Below, piece after piece: positions 24,261-32,563 of a DNA stretch of 64,000 bases. The notes beneath the pieces are model-generated. The model saw nothing but the letters and a program-made list of their open reading frames with translations, was not told the DNA's origin and searched no databases. Within the stretch, counting starts at the first letter, position 1; each line of letters begins with the position of its first letter. A program made the position numbers and the translations under genes. The DNA comes from RUG14871 sp045539425 (GTDB lineage Bacteria > Bacillota_I > Bacilli_A > Erysipelotrichales > Erysipelotrichaceae), in assembly GCA_045539425.1 (NCBI GenBank), contig JAZQFH010000036.1, positions 62,001 through 126,000 on the forward strand. Direction: 5' to 3'.

Positions 24261-24989
24261 ATGATTGAATTCAAAAATATCAGCAAGTCTTATGACAAAA
24301 AGAAAAAAGCCGTCGATGATCTGACACTGACGGTCAATAACGGCGAAATCTTCGGCTTTTTGGGACCGAACGGTGCCGGTAAATCCACAACGATTCACAT
24401 GTTGACGGGAATCCTCGACATCGATGAAGGCGATGTTCTGCTTGACAGCAGAAGCATTAAAACCGATGCCATCGAGGCGAAGAAACTTCTAGGCTATGTA
24501 GCCGACAACCCGGACATGTTCATCCATCTGAAAGGCATCGAATATCTGAACTTCATCGCCGATATCTACGGCGTGGAAAACCGCAAAGAGCGCATCGAAG
24601 AGCTCACCAAACGCTTTGAATTATATGACGTGTTAAATAACCGCATCTCTTCCTATTCTCACGGCATGAGACAGAAGATGATGATCTGCGGTGCCCTGCT
24701 TTCCAACCCGAACAACTGGGTACTGGATGAGCCGATGACGGGACTGGATCCGCGCTCTTCCTACGACTTAAAGGAAATGATGCGTGCTCATGCCGATCAG
24801 GGCAAGACAGTCTTCTTCTCCACACACGTGCTGGATGTCGCGGAAAAGATCTGTGACAGAGTCGGCGTCATCAACCACGGCAAGCTCCTGTTTGTTGGTA
24901 CATTGCAGGAAATGAAAGAAACCTTCAGCGAAGACACATCGCTCGAACAGCTCTTCTTGGAGATTACGGAACATGATGAAGCGGATTAA
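24261..24989 (+). CDS. ABC transporter ATP-binding protein
   Basis: A 242-residue ATPase. Walker A is GPNGAGKST (residues ~35-43), the signature is the variant YSHGMRQKM, Walker B is NWVLDEPMTGLD, and the switch is FFSTHVLD. This is the ABC-2/antibiotic-export group. The start follows GGGAGAG. It overlaps the permease gene by 17 bases. Confidence 0.94.
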   Translation: MIEFKNISKSYDKKKKAVDDLTLTVNNGEIFGFLGPNGAGKSTTIHMLTGILDIDEGDVLLDSRSIKTDAIEAKKLLGYVADNPDMFIHLKGIEYLNFIADIYGVENRKERIEELTKRFELYDVLNNRISSYSHGMRQKMMICGALLSNPNNWVLDEPMTGLDPRSSYDLKEMMRAHADQGKTVFFSTHVLDVAEKICDRVGVINHGKLLFVGTLQEMKETFSEDTSLEQLFLEITEHDEAD

Positions 24990-26628
24990 ACTTTTAACAT
25001 GGCTCTTCACGAAGAACATGTTCCACATGAATTCGGACAGCAGCGGCGGAAAGAAAAAAAGAAAGATCAGTTCCACGATTCTGTACGGATTCCTCTATCT
25101 CTATCTGGGAGGCGTGGTTCTCTTCGCTTCTAACGAGATCATCGGCTTATTCAATGGTCTCGGGATCGCGGAACAGTTTTTATCCTGGATCCTCTCTGCC
25201 AACGCGGGAATGGTGCTCTTCACAACGATCATGATGAGCATTAACGTGCTGTATTTTTCCAAAGACTCTATTGCGGTATTGCCGCTTCCGCTTCAGCCGC
25301 TGGAAATCGTGGCGGCGAAAATCAACAGCATCGTGATTTACAACTTCCTCACCGCCAGCATTCTCGGCGTATTGCCGCTGATTCTCTACGGAATCAGGAC
25401 GTCTCAGGGAGTGCTGTATTACCCGCTGGCATTTCTCAGCCTGTTCACATCGGTCGTCACGCCGGCAGTCGCGGCGGTATTCATCATTATTCTTCTGATG
25501 TCTTTCAGTAAGGTATTAAAGAATAAATCGCTGGTACAGACACTGACCACGGGAGCTGCCATCCTCTTGTCCTTAGGCATTTCGATGTTCTCATCCCGTA
25601 TTAGTTCCAATGAACAGATGGCAGAGATGCTCATCAACGGGGGAAGTGCCATCTCCACGATAGAACGCCTTTTGCCGACGATCCTGCTGGCAAGACAGTC
25701 CATTCAGGAAGTCAGCATTCTGAAATACCTGCTCTTACTGCTTGCCACCATTGCCGTATACGCTGCAGTGCTTCTTGTTTCCAATAAGCTCTACTTCCGC
25801 GGACTTCTGGGTGCCAGTGCTTCTTCCGAAGGGATCTCCCGCAAGAAGATCGATGCGGAAACAGCTTACCAGCAAAAAGGCGTGGTTGCTTCGTATGTCA
25901 GCAAGGAACTCAAAACGCTTTACCGTCGCTCCTACTATCTGACGCAGCTGATTCTTCCATGCGTGATACTGCCCTTCTTTATGATCGGCATGATCTATTT
26001 CAGCATGAAAAGCAACATGCCGCCGGAAGTCTATGCGGAGCTGATCAGCGCCATCAAACAGATGGGCAGCGATTCGGGGATGCGCAGCATCTTCCTGATG
26101 ATCGTCTGGGGTATCATGTGCATTTCCTCCATGTACTCCTTCCTGTCCGTTGTGGCCATCTCCAAAGACGGAGAGGATGCCTTCTTCATGCGGCAGATTC
26201 CGCTTCCCTTCTACAAACAGCTGATCTATAAGGCGATTCCGGACTTTGCGGCCTATGCCCTGATTCATCTGGTTGTCGGAATCCTCATCCGCATCCTGGT
26301 ACCGATTCCGTTACTGACCATTGCGGAAGCACTGTTACTGACGCTTCCTTCCGCCTTCCTGCATGCATCCATGATTCTTCTGGATCTGAGGAATCCGAAC
26401 CTTCACTGGTCCAACGAAGCGGAAGTCGTCAAAAAGAACTTCAAGACACTGATTCCGATCGGATTCGCGCTGCTCAGTGCGGGAATCATGGCAGTTCTGG
26501 TATTTGCGCTGGAACTGAATGATTTAGTCGTCATGGCGATCCTGTTCACCGTCTACTCGGCGCTCTCTCTTCTGATCTTTACTCAGATTAAGAAGAATTC
26601 CGACAGACTGCTCTCACTGATCCGCTAA
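24973..26628 (+). CDS. ABC transporter permease (large ABC-2 type)
   Basis: A 551-residue permease with about twelve hydrophobic segments, an N-terminal cytoplasmic Lys/Ser-rich patch (SSGGKKKRKISS) and a central soluble loop. It resembles the large permeases paired with single ATPases in Firmicutes export systems. An ATG at 24976 is an equally good start. Substrate unknown; bacteriocin or drug export would be a guess. Ends at a terminator. Confidence 0.9.
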   Translation: MMKRIKLLTWLFTKNMFHMNSDSSGGKKKRKISSTILYGFLYLYLGGVVLFASNEIIGLFNGLGIAEQFLSWILSANAGMVLFTTIMMSINVLYFSKDSIAVLPLPLQPLEIVAAKINSIVIYNFLTASILGVLPLILYGIRTSQGVLYYPLAFLSLFTSVVTPAVAAVFIIILLMSFSKVLKNKSLVQTLTTGAAILLSLGISMFSSRISSNEQMAEMLINGGSAISTIERLLPTILLARQSIQEVSILKYLLLLLATIAVYAAVLLVSNKLYFRGLLGASASSEGISRKKIDAETAYQQKGVVASYVSKELKTLYRRSYYLTQLILPCVILPFFMIGMIYFSMKSNMPPEVYAELISAIKQMGSDSGMRSIFLMIVWGIMCISSMYSFLSVVAISKDGEDAFFMRQIPLPFYKQLIYKAIPDFAAYALIHLVVGILIRILVPIPLLTIAEALLLTLPSAFLHASMILLDLRNPNLHWSNEAEVVKKNFKTLIPIGFALLSAGIMAVLVFALELNDLVVMAILFTVYSALSLLIFTQIKKNSDRLLSLIR

Positions 26629-26638
26629 ATAACGCAGA

Positions 26639-26670
26639 ACGGGAAGAGTTCATGCTCTTCCCGTTTTTTT
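26639..26670 (+). terminator. Terminator of the ABC operon
   Basis: A 10-bp stem (26639-26648 with 26655-26664), followed by seven T. It separates convergent genes. Confidence 0.9.
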
Positions 26671-27634
26671 AATATCTGTACTTATGATTCCCGACGGAAT
26701 ACTCTTCGCTCAGTTTCTCTTTCTTATATGCTTTTCTGAGTTCCAGTAGGTTCAGCACGTCATATCCGTTCTCTTTTAAGAAGCGCAACATGACTTCGTT
26801 ATTCGGATGAACGGAGAGATAGAGCGTCTCGTTTCCAAGCTCCTTCGCCACTTCCTCGCAGCGCTCCAGCAACATCTTCCCGTATCCTTTGCGCCGCTCT
26901 TCCTTCCTCACAAACAGGGATTCCAGAAAGACGACATCATCCTCCACTTTGCATACCGCATAGCCGAGATACTTCCCGTTTTCGCTTACCGCAAAGATCG
27001 GGTATTGTTTCTTCAGATAGGAATTGATTTCCTCCTTGGCTTCCTCCAGTTCCACGGCCTTCTGCGCATCACGCAGATAAGAGAGTTCCTTGCGGAATTC
27101 CGTTACCATATATCCCAGGGCATAGGCATTCTTCTCATTGATATCGACAACACGGACAAAACTGCGCTGGGTATGAGGCGTATAGACTTCTTCTTCCTCC
27201 TCTTCCTCATCAACGTATTCATCCTCATCGTCATCATCAAAAAGCTCTTCCACCGGGCTGAAATCATACTCGAGACCGTTCTCTTCGCACCACTCCATGG
27301 CGATGGCTTCGTAGGCATAGCGCTGGAATTCGTACCAGTCATTTAAGATGCCGAAGCGCTCGCAGGTCACACGGAACCGCCGGAAAGCCCCTGAGCCGAC
27401 GATGGCGTTGCGCAGCCAGCCTCTGGCTTCCGCATCTGCTTTCTGTTCAATGAAATTCTGCATGATGTGGTAGTCATTGATTTCCTTCTTGTTGGGCAGC
27501 GGGATCACTTCCCCCGCATAGCCTCTCTCATCGATATTCCAGAGATATTCATCGTTTCTGCAGTCGTAATAGCACAGGTTCTCCTGTGTGATCATTTCCA
27601 TATTCCGGACAACTTCTTCAATTTTCACTTCCAT
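26669..27634 (-). CDS. UPF0158-GNAT fusion protein
   Basis: A 321-residue two-domain protein. Residues ~1-135 match UPF0158 (WLRNAIVGSGAFRRFRVTCERFG and WYEFQRYAYEAIAMEWCEENGLEY). A very acidic linker (DDDDEDEYVDEEEEEEEV) is followed by a C-terminal GNAT acetyltransferase (about residues 165-310) with the acetyl-CoA motif VRKEERRKGYGKMLL and LKENGYDVLNLLEL. Neither substrate nor the role of UPF0158 is known. The start follows AGAGGAA. It is a single gene by its spacing. Confidence 0.88.
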   Translation of the reverse strand: MEVKIEEVVRNMEMITQENLCYYDCRNDEYLWNIDERGYAGEVIPLPNKKEINDYHIMQNFIEQKADAEARGWLRNAIVGSGAFRRFRVTCERFGILNDWYEFQRYAYEAIAMEWCEENGLEYDFSPVEELFDDDDEDEYVDEEEEEEEVYTPHTQRSFVRVVDINEKNAYALGYMVTEFRKELSYLRDAQKAVELEEAKEEINSYLKKQYPIFAVSENGKYLGYAVCKVEDDVVFLESLFVRKEERRKGYGKMLLERCEEVAKELGNETLYLSVHPNNEVMLRFLKENGYDVLNLLELRKAYKKEKLSEEYSVGNHKYRY

Positions 27635-27670
27635 GATGCAATTCCTCTTTCCATATTCATTATACCCCGA

Positions 27671-27698
27671 AAAAGAAAACGGAAATGTTACATTTCCG
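27671..27698 (-). terminator. Terminator overlapping the gatD-like stop codon
   Basis: A perfect stem (27680-27687 with 27691-27698) has the stop codon TAA as its loop, and is followed on the minus strand by TTTTCTTTTT. The last codons are part of the terminator. Confidence 0.8.
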
Positions 27699-28398
27699 CT
27701 TTGATTCTCTGAAATTCTTCCAGCCGGATCTGATACGCCTTCTGCGCTTCTTCCGCATATTTGACCACCGGATTCTTCACTCCCGCCGTCTTTAATACCC
27801 AGGCAGTGAAGTCCGGATTCAGTGGCAGAATCGGTCCGAGCACATAGGTCGCAATGAAGTTGTGGATCCGTATGCCTTCCTTATCGGTTTCCGGAGATAA
27901 GCCGACGCCCTTTTCCGTCAGGAAAGCGTAGTTTTTCTCGTTGTTGCCGTAGGAGTGGGCAAACTGGGATTTATAGCCGACGATCTTCGTATCCCCGAAG
28001 GAACCGAGATAGAGGGAGTTGTGCCGGTTCAGCATTCTCCGCTTCGCAGTGGTCGGATAGAGTCCGAGCCCTTCGATAAAGCTGCCGTCCTCATTCTCGA
28101 TTTTGCCGCCGAAGATCTCCAGCGCATTCCCGGTGATTAAGAACGGGACATCCTTTAAGATCAGCTCCAGAATCCTTCCCTTATACGGGCGCAGTTTCTC
28201 GATGATCTTTTCCTGCCGCTCTTCCGTGGTGGAGCCCATGATGATCAGATCGACATCGTGCGAGACAAAGTAAGGTTCCTCCTGAAAGGAGGTTTCGATG
28301 ACTTCGATCTCGTCTGAGCATTCCTTCAGATAGCGGACGTTGAACCCGTCTCCGAAGAAGTTACATAATTCATAGTACAGTGCTTCTACCTTGATCAT
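27688..28398 (-). CDS. GatD-like amidotransferase homologue lacking the catalytic Cys and His
   Basis: A 236-residue homologue of GatD, the glutaminase half of lipid II isoglutaminyl synthase. Family features align along its length: an N-terminal Rossmann-like part, YGNNEKNYA and KEGIRIHNFIATYVLGPILPLN. But the ICGGYQ nucleophile elbow is replaced by ITGNALEIFG, so Cys is Gly90, and the catalytic His of YLHGPILP is Leu187. Both glutaminase residues are gone while the fold and the MurT partner remain. It overlaps murT by four bases. It cannot generate ammonia by the usual chemistry; it may be structural or deliver another nucleophile. Comparison is to GatD from memory, not a database search. 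Confidence 0.85.
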   Translation of the reverse strand: MIKVEALYYELCNFFGDGFNVRYLKECSDEIEVIETSFQEEPYFVSHDVDLIIMGSTTEERQEKIIEKLRPYKGRILELILKDVPFLITGNALEIFGGKIENEDGSFIEGLGLYPTTAKRRMLNRHNSLYLGSFGDTKIVGYKSQFAHSYGNNEKNYAFLTEKGVGLSPETDKEGIRIHNFIATYVLGPILPLNPDFTAWVLKTAGVKNPVVKYAEEAQKAYQIRLEEFQRIKAEM

Positions 28399-29771
28399 GC
28401 CGCTCCTCCTTCCTCTCTCTCTTTCATTCCCTTTAAGATGGCGTCTCTGTCCTTGATCGCATACAAGTCATGCAGGATATAGACCGTGGAATCCTTCTTC
28501 AGCTCAAGTGTCTTGATCGCTTCCTCCACCGTCGCAACCAGGCGCATCTTTTCTGCCGGAATATGTGCCAGTAACATTCGCAGATAGAAATCATATCTTC
28601 TCTGCCCGATAATGACGATGTCGCTGATATTTTCCTGATTCAGATATTCAAAGTCGCAGTCATACAGCCATGTGATGTTCTCCGAGCCGTGTGCTGCTTC
28701 ATGCTGGTCTTCAAGATACAGAATGACTTCCTTTTCTCCCGGCTGCTTGCGGACATAGTCCATGACGGCGCTGCATGCCGGAGCGATCATTCCCTTTGTC
28801 ATGATGGCAACCGCCTTCACATCCCCGATGGTTTCCGTCTTGTAGCGGCTTTCCACCACCTTCATCTGATCCAGCCCGCCTTTGATTTCCTCATAGGAGA
28901 GACCCAGCGTCTGTAGCAGAGTGATGACACCGATCTCATTGTAGATGTTGTAGATCGTATCCGAGATCATCGGATAGCTTTCCTTCTTCTCAGCGTGGCG
29001 TACTGTAATCTTACGGTTTGCGTAATCCAGCGTTTCCCCGCAGTATTCCGCATCTTCCGAGGCAAAACCGCAGTTCTCACAGGAAGCCTTGCCGATCTGA
29101 TTGTATTTCATGTATTTGAATTTCAGTCTGAAATAGCAGTTCGGGCAGAGTCTGGCATCGTTGACGATATTGTCATCGACCGTCGCATCCCCTTCCTGCT
29201 GATCAATTCCGTAATAGACGCGCGGATTGTCTTTCTTTAAGCGGGATGAGATCAGATCATCCGCATTCAGAACCATCACCGTCCCGTCCGGGATATACTC
29301 ATTGAGCATATCGAAGATATAGTACGGATGGGCATTCCGCATGATGGAGTCACGGGAAAGATTGCTGCAGAGCAGATAATCCGGCTTCAGATACGGGTAG
29401 ATGCGGATGCAGCTGCGCTCATCGATCTCCAGTACCGCCATCTCCGCCTTCTCCCGGTTGAATAAATCCACGCCTGAAATCAGACATGTCGCGATTCCCG
29501 TATTCAGATTGGAGCCGTAGGTATTGCTGATGACGTTCTTGCCGTTATGGCGTAAGAGATCCGTCACCATATTGGTCATCGTGGTTTTCCCGTTTGTTCC
29601 CGTAACGGCGATCACCGTCTTCGGGCGGCTGACTTTCCCCAGAAAATCCGGGCAGACTTTCAGAGCGACTGTTCCCGGGAATTCGGACCCTTTCAAACGG
29701 GTGAATTTACTTAATATGCGTAACGCGAAGGCTGCCAGCTTCGCTAATAATAATGCTAATCCAAAGCGCAT
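28395..29771 (-). CDS. murT: MurT-like Mur ligase (lipid II isoglutaminyl synthase subunit)
   Basis: A 458-residue Mur ligase-family protein of MurT length. The ATP loop is VTGTNGKTTMTNM (residues ~56-68), and the MurT-specific zinc ribbon CPNC...CENC lies near residues 210-235. VVESRYKTETIG and the C-terminal domain motif ITWLYDCDFEYL, which in MurT contributes the Asp acting with GatD, are present. It should activate the alpha-carboxyl of D-Glu in lipid II. The start follows AAGGAGGAAACC. With the inactive GatD homologue beside it, the amine donor is open. Confidence 0.9.
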   Translation of the reverse strand: MRFGLALLLAKLAAFALRILSKFTRLKGSEFPGTVALKVCPDFLGKVSRPKTVIAVTGTNGKTTMTNMVTDLLRHNGKNVISNTYGSNLNTGIATCLISGVDLFNREKAEMAVLEIDERSCIRIYPYLKPDYLLCSNLSRDSIMRNAHPYYIFDMLNEYIPDGTVMVLNADDLISSRLKKDNPRVYYGIDQQEGDATVDDNIVNDARLCPNCYFRLKFKYMKYNQIGKASCENCGFASEDAEYCGETLDYANRKITVRHAEKKESYPMISDTIYNIYNEIGVITLLQTLGLSYEEIKGGLDQMKVVESRYKTETIGDVKAVAIMTKGMIAPACSAVMDYVRKQPGEKEVILYLEDQHEAAHGSENITWLYDCDFEYLNQENISDIVIIGQRRYDFYLRMLLAHIPAEKMRLVATVEEAIKTLELKKDSTVYILHDLYAIKDRDAILKGMKEREEGGAA

Positions 29772-29842
29772 GGTTTCCTCCTTTTCTGAGTATTCCTATT
29801 TTTAGATTTTACCCTTTTTTTTCGTTTGAAAAAAGGCCTATT

Positions 29843-29872
29843 GGAAAGAAAAGGTGAATTGCTTCACCTTTT
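29843..29872 (-). terminator. Terminator of pyrimidine-nucleoside phosphorylase
   Basis: A perfect 10-bp stem (29849-29858 with 29863-29872) is followed on the minus strand by TTTCTTTCC. The stem overlaps the last codon of the gene. Confidence 0.75.
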
Positions 29873-31166
29873 AAATTACTTTCTCAACGACCGCTTCCGC
29901 TTTGACTTCTTCCCTGCTTAGGATAAATGCCTCTTTGAACTGCTTTAGCCAGTCCTCTGTCAGCGGCTGATCGTGATGGATATACGCCAGTGTTTCCCCG
30001 TCGCTTACCGTATCCCCGATCTTCTTATTCAGAACGATACCGACCGCATAGTCGATGCTCTCTTCCTTAGTTGCGCGTCCCGCACCCAGGCGCATGGAGA
30101 GTTCCCCGATCGTCTGTGCCGGTAAATCCGCCACATACCCGTCGTGCTCCGCCTTCAGTTCTGTTACAAACTTCGCTGTCGGCAGTAAGGAATAATCGTC
30201 CACAACGCGCGGATCGCCGCCCTGAGCCTCGATTACCTCCCTGAGTTTCTGCAGGGCTGCTCCGTTATGCAGGTTTTCTTCGAGTTTCCGGTAGGCTTCC
30301 TCTCTTGTGTAGAGTCCCGCTTTTTCCAGAATCACGGATCCGCTGATCAGGCAGAGTTCCGTAAAGTCCTTCGGTCCCTTTCCCTTTAGTGTCTCGATGG
30401 CTTCAATCACTTCCAGCGCATTTCCGACGGCATTGCCCAGCGGCTGCTTCATACTGGAGAGGCAGGCGGAAACCTTCTTTCCGGCATTCTCCCCGATCTT
30501 GATCATCTCTTTTGCCAGTGCCTCAGCACTTTCCATATCCTTCATGAAGGCGCCGTTGCCGTATTTCACATCCAGCACGATGACATCGTTCCCGCAGGCA
30601 AGCTTCTTGGACATGATGCTGCTGGCAATGAGCGGAATGGAGTCCACCGTTGCCGTCACATCCCGCAAGGCATAGATCTTCTTATCCGCCGGAGCCAGTT
30701 CTGCCGACTGGCCGATCAATGCGATGCCGATGCGGTTGACCTGCTCGCTGACCTCATCCTGATTGAGATCCAGCCGGTAGCCCGGAATGGATTCCAGCTT
30801 GTCCACCGTACCGCCGCAGAAGCCGAGTGCCCTGCCACTCATCTTCGCAACCTTTGCCCCTAAGGAAGCCACCATCGGCATTAGGGCAATCGTCGTCTTA
30901 TCTCCGACGCCTCCCGTAGAGTGCTTGTCCACCTTCACGCCGTGAATCGAACTGAGATCGACCACATTGCCGCTGTAAGTCATGTATTTGGTTAACAGAT
31001 AGGTTTCTTTCTCGCTCATGCCATTGAGAAGGATGGCCATTAACAGTGCGGAAACCTGATAGTCCGGAATCTCATTGGCACAGAACCCTTCAATGAAATA
31101 ACGGATCTCCTCTTCATTTAATTCCTGATGCGTCTTTTTCTTTTCGATAATATCGGTAAATAACAT
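29871..31166 (-). CDS. pdp: Pyrimidine-nucleoside phosphorylase
   Basis: A 431-residue phosphorylase of the TrpD/thymidine phosphorylase family, of usual length. The phosphate-binding KHSTGGVGDKTT (residues ~80-91), the MSGRALGFCGGTVDKLESIPG signature and the ACGNDVIVLDVKYGNGAFMKD block are visible. It cleaves pyrimidine (deoxy)nucleosides for salvage. The start at 31166 follows GGAGGGGAA; a longer frame runs into the leader. Complements add and the purine phosphorylase elsewhere in the window. Confidence 0.95.
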   Translation of the reverse strand: MLFTDIIEKKKTHQELNEEEIRYFIEGFCANEIPDYQVSALLMAILLNGMSEKETYLLTKYMTYSGNVVDLSSIHGVKVDKHSTGGVGDKTTIALMPMVASLGAKVAKMSGRALGFCGGTVDKLESIPGYRLDLNQDEVSEQVNRIGIALIGQSAELAPADKKIYALRDVTATVDSIPLIASSIMSKKLACGNDVIVLDVKYGNGAFMKDMESAEALAKEMIKIGENAGKKVSACLSSMKQPLGNAVGNALEVIEAIETLKGKGPKDFTELCLISGSVILEKAGLYTREEAYRKLEENLHNGAALQKLREVIEAQGGDPRVVDDYSLLPTAKFVTELKAEHDGYVADLPAQTIGELSMRLGAGRATKEESIDYAVGIVLNKKIGDTVSDGETLAYIHHDQPLTEDWLKQFKEAFILSREEVKAEAVVEKVI

Positions 31167-31235
31167 AATTCCCCTCCACACAGAAAAAACTTCCTGCCGT
31201 ACTTCTTCCATGATAAAGATCATTTCTTTTCCTAT

Positions 31236-31241
31236 ATTATA
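31236..31241 (-). promoter_or_regulatory. -10 box for pdp
   Basis: A TATAAT on the minus strand lies about 65 bases before the pdp ribosome site; the -35 is weak. It sits beside the terminator of the FemABX operon, which implies separate transcription. Confidence 0.45.
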
Positions 31242-31251
31242 CAATGAAAGA

Positions 31252-31282
31252 CACAAAAGACAGACGTCTGTTTCCGTCTGCC
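31252..31282 (-). terminator. Terminator of the FemABX operon
   Basis: An 8-bp stem with one G-T pair (31259-31266 with 31275-31282), then TTTTGTGTCTTT on the minus strand. Confidence 0.65.
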
Positions 31283-31289
31283 TTCTAAT

Positions 31290-32561
31290 TTACTGTTTTT
31301 CCTCTTTGTATTTTCCGAGTTTTTTCACACGGTAGTAGTAATCGAAGATCTTTCTTCTCACTCTGCGGATGTTGCGGTAGAGGAAGAAGAAGCGGTCAAA
31401 GTCGCTCTGATCGAGGATGTAGTCAAACTCGCCGATCTGCTCCACATAATTCGGACCGAAGCGGCGCTTGTAGTCATATAAGCCGTAATAGAAGTCTTCG
31501 CTTGTCGTCTTGCCGGAGAAGCCGACCATGTCATACAGTTCGACGCCGCGGTTCTTCATATCTTCCACAGCGATCCTGTGAATGTAATCCGTCGGCGAGA
31601 AGGACCAGAAATCGTTTCTCTTGTAGATATAGAGGTCCCAGCATTTCGTCCCGTAAATGACGTAGAATGCCGTCCCGATGACGGCTGTCCTGCCGTACTT
31701 GGCCAGAAGCTCTTCCGTCTCTTTGATTTCTTCCTCGCGCTTGGCTTTGGAATTGGCATCCTTCTGCACATCCTTGGATTCCAGTTCCTTTTTCAGATAG
31801 GCAAGGTTTTTCTCCAGATCCACTTCCACCACATAGAAGATGCCGTGTTCTTTCAAGTGACGGATCAGACGGCGGAAGTATTCCGGTTTATGCGGCTTGA
31901 AGCCTTCCTTTTTCGTCAGGTCGTACTCCATCATGACAAGATACTTCACATCCTCTTCCGTACCGTAGCGCCATGAGACCGCACCGATCTTTTCCAGCCG
32001 TTTGATGGAAGTGATCTTGCGTTTCGCAAAGCGGCCGACGACCGTCTTTAAGTCCGGTGTCAGATCGATCTTCAGCGTAAAGCGGTTGATCCAGCTGCCG
32101 TTATAGGCATAGCCGTATCCCTTGTGTTTAAAGCCTGCCTCTTTCAGATATTCCGTGATGTATTCATTGTTGAATCCGTCATCGATGACGTTTCCGTCGA
32201 TGTCCTTATGCCACCGCTCCACATTCGGGTCGATCCGTAAGAAGGTGACCTTCTCTTCTCTGGCATACTGCTTCAGAGATTCAATAAAGAAATGCAGCAG
32301 CTCGTCATTGTTGTAATCCACGCACATCCCCGTCGGGATATAGAGATACGGATGAGCGGCATACGGGAAGCGCTTCTTTAAAAGGATCGTGGTGGCCAGG
32401 AGGTTCCCCTCTTCGTCCGTCACACCGGCATAGCGCTTTTCATATCCTTCATATTCCTCTTCATACTCTGCCCAGAAGGATGTTTTCATATAATGATTGA
32501 ACGGATGATTCAGAACGAATTCATCCATTTTCTTCGGATCAATATCCAGCACAAATTTCAT
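31290..32561 (-). CDS. FemABX family peptidyltransferase (third of three)
   Basis: A 423-residue aminoacyl-tRNA-dependent transferase of the FemA/MurM group. The paired GNAT-like domains are visible (YLYIPTGMCVDYNNDELLHFFIESL and LRIDPNVERW in the first; YDMVGFSGKTT and DYKRRFGPNYVEQIGEFDY in the second), with a Lys/Glu-rich coiled-coil insertion near residues 245-290. It adds an amino acid to the peptidoglycan stem or bridge. Two bases separate it from the upstream paralogue, so it is translated with it. Which amino acid it adds is unknown. Confidence 0.92.
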   Translation of the reverse strand: MKFVLDIDPKKMDEFVLNHPFNHYMKTSFWAEYEEEYEGYEKRYAGVTDEEGNLLATTILLKKRFPYAAHPYLYIPTGMCVDYNNDELLHFFIESLKQYAREEKVTFLRIDPNVERWHKDIDGNVIDDGFNNEYITEYLKEAGFKHKGYGYAYNGSWINRFTLKIDLTPDLKTVVGRFAKRKITSIKRLEKIGAVSWRYGTEEDVKYLVMMEYDLTKKEGFKPHKPEYFRRLIRHLKEHGIFYVVEVDLEKNLAYLKKELESKDVQKDANSKAKREEEIKETEELLAKYGRTAVIGTAFYVIYGTKCWDLYIYKRNDFWSFSPTDYIHRIAVEDMKNRGVELYDMVGFSGKTTSEDFYYGLYDYKRRFGPNYVEQIGEFDYILDQSDFDRFFFLYRNIRRVRRKIFDYYYRVKKLGKYKEEKQ

Positions 32562-32563
32562 GT

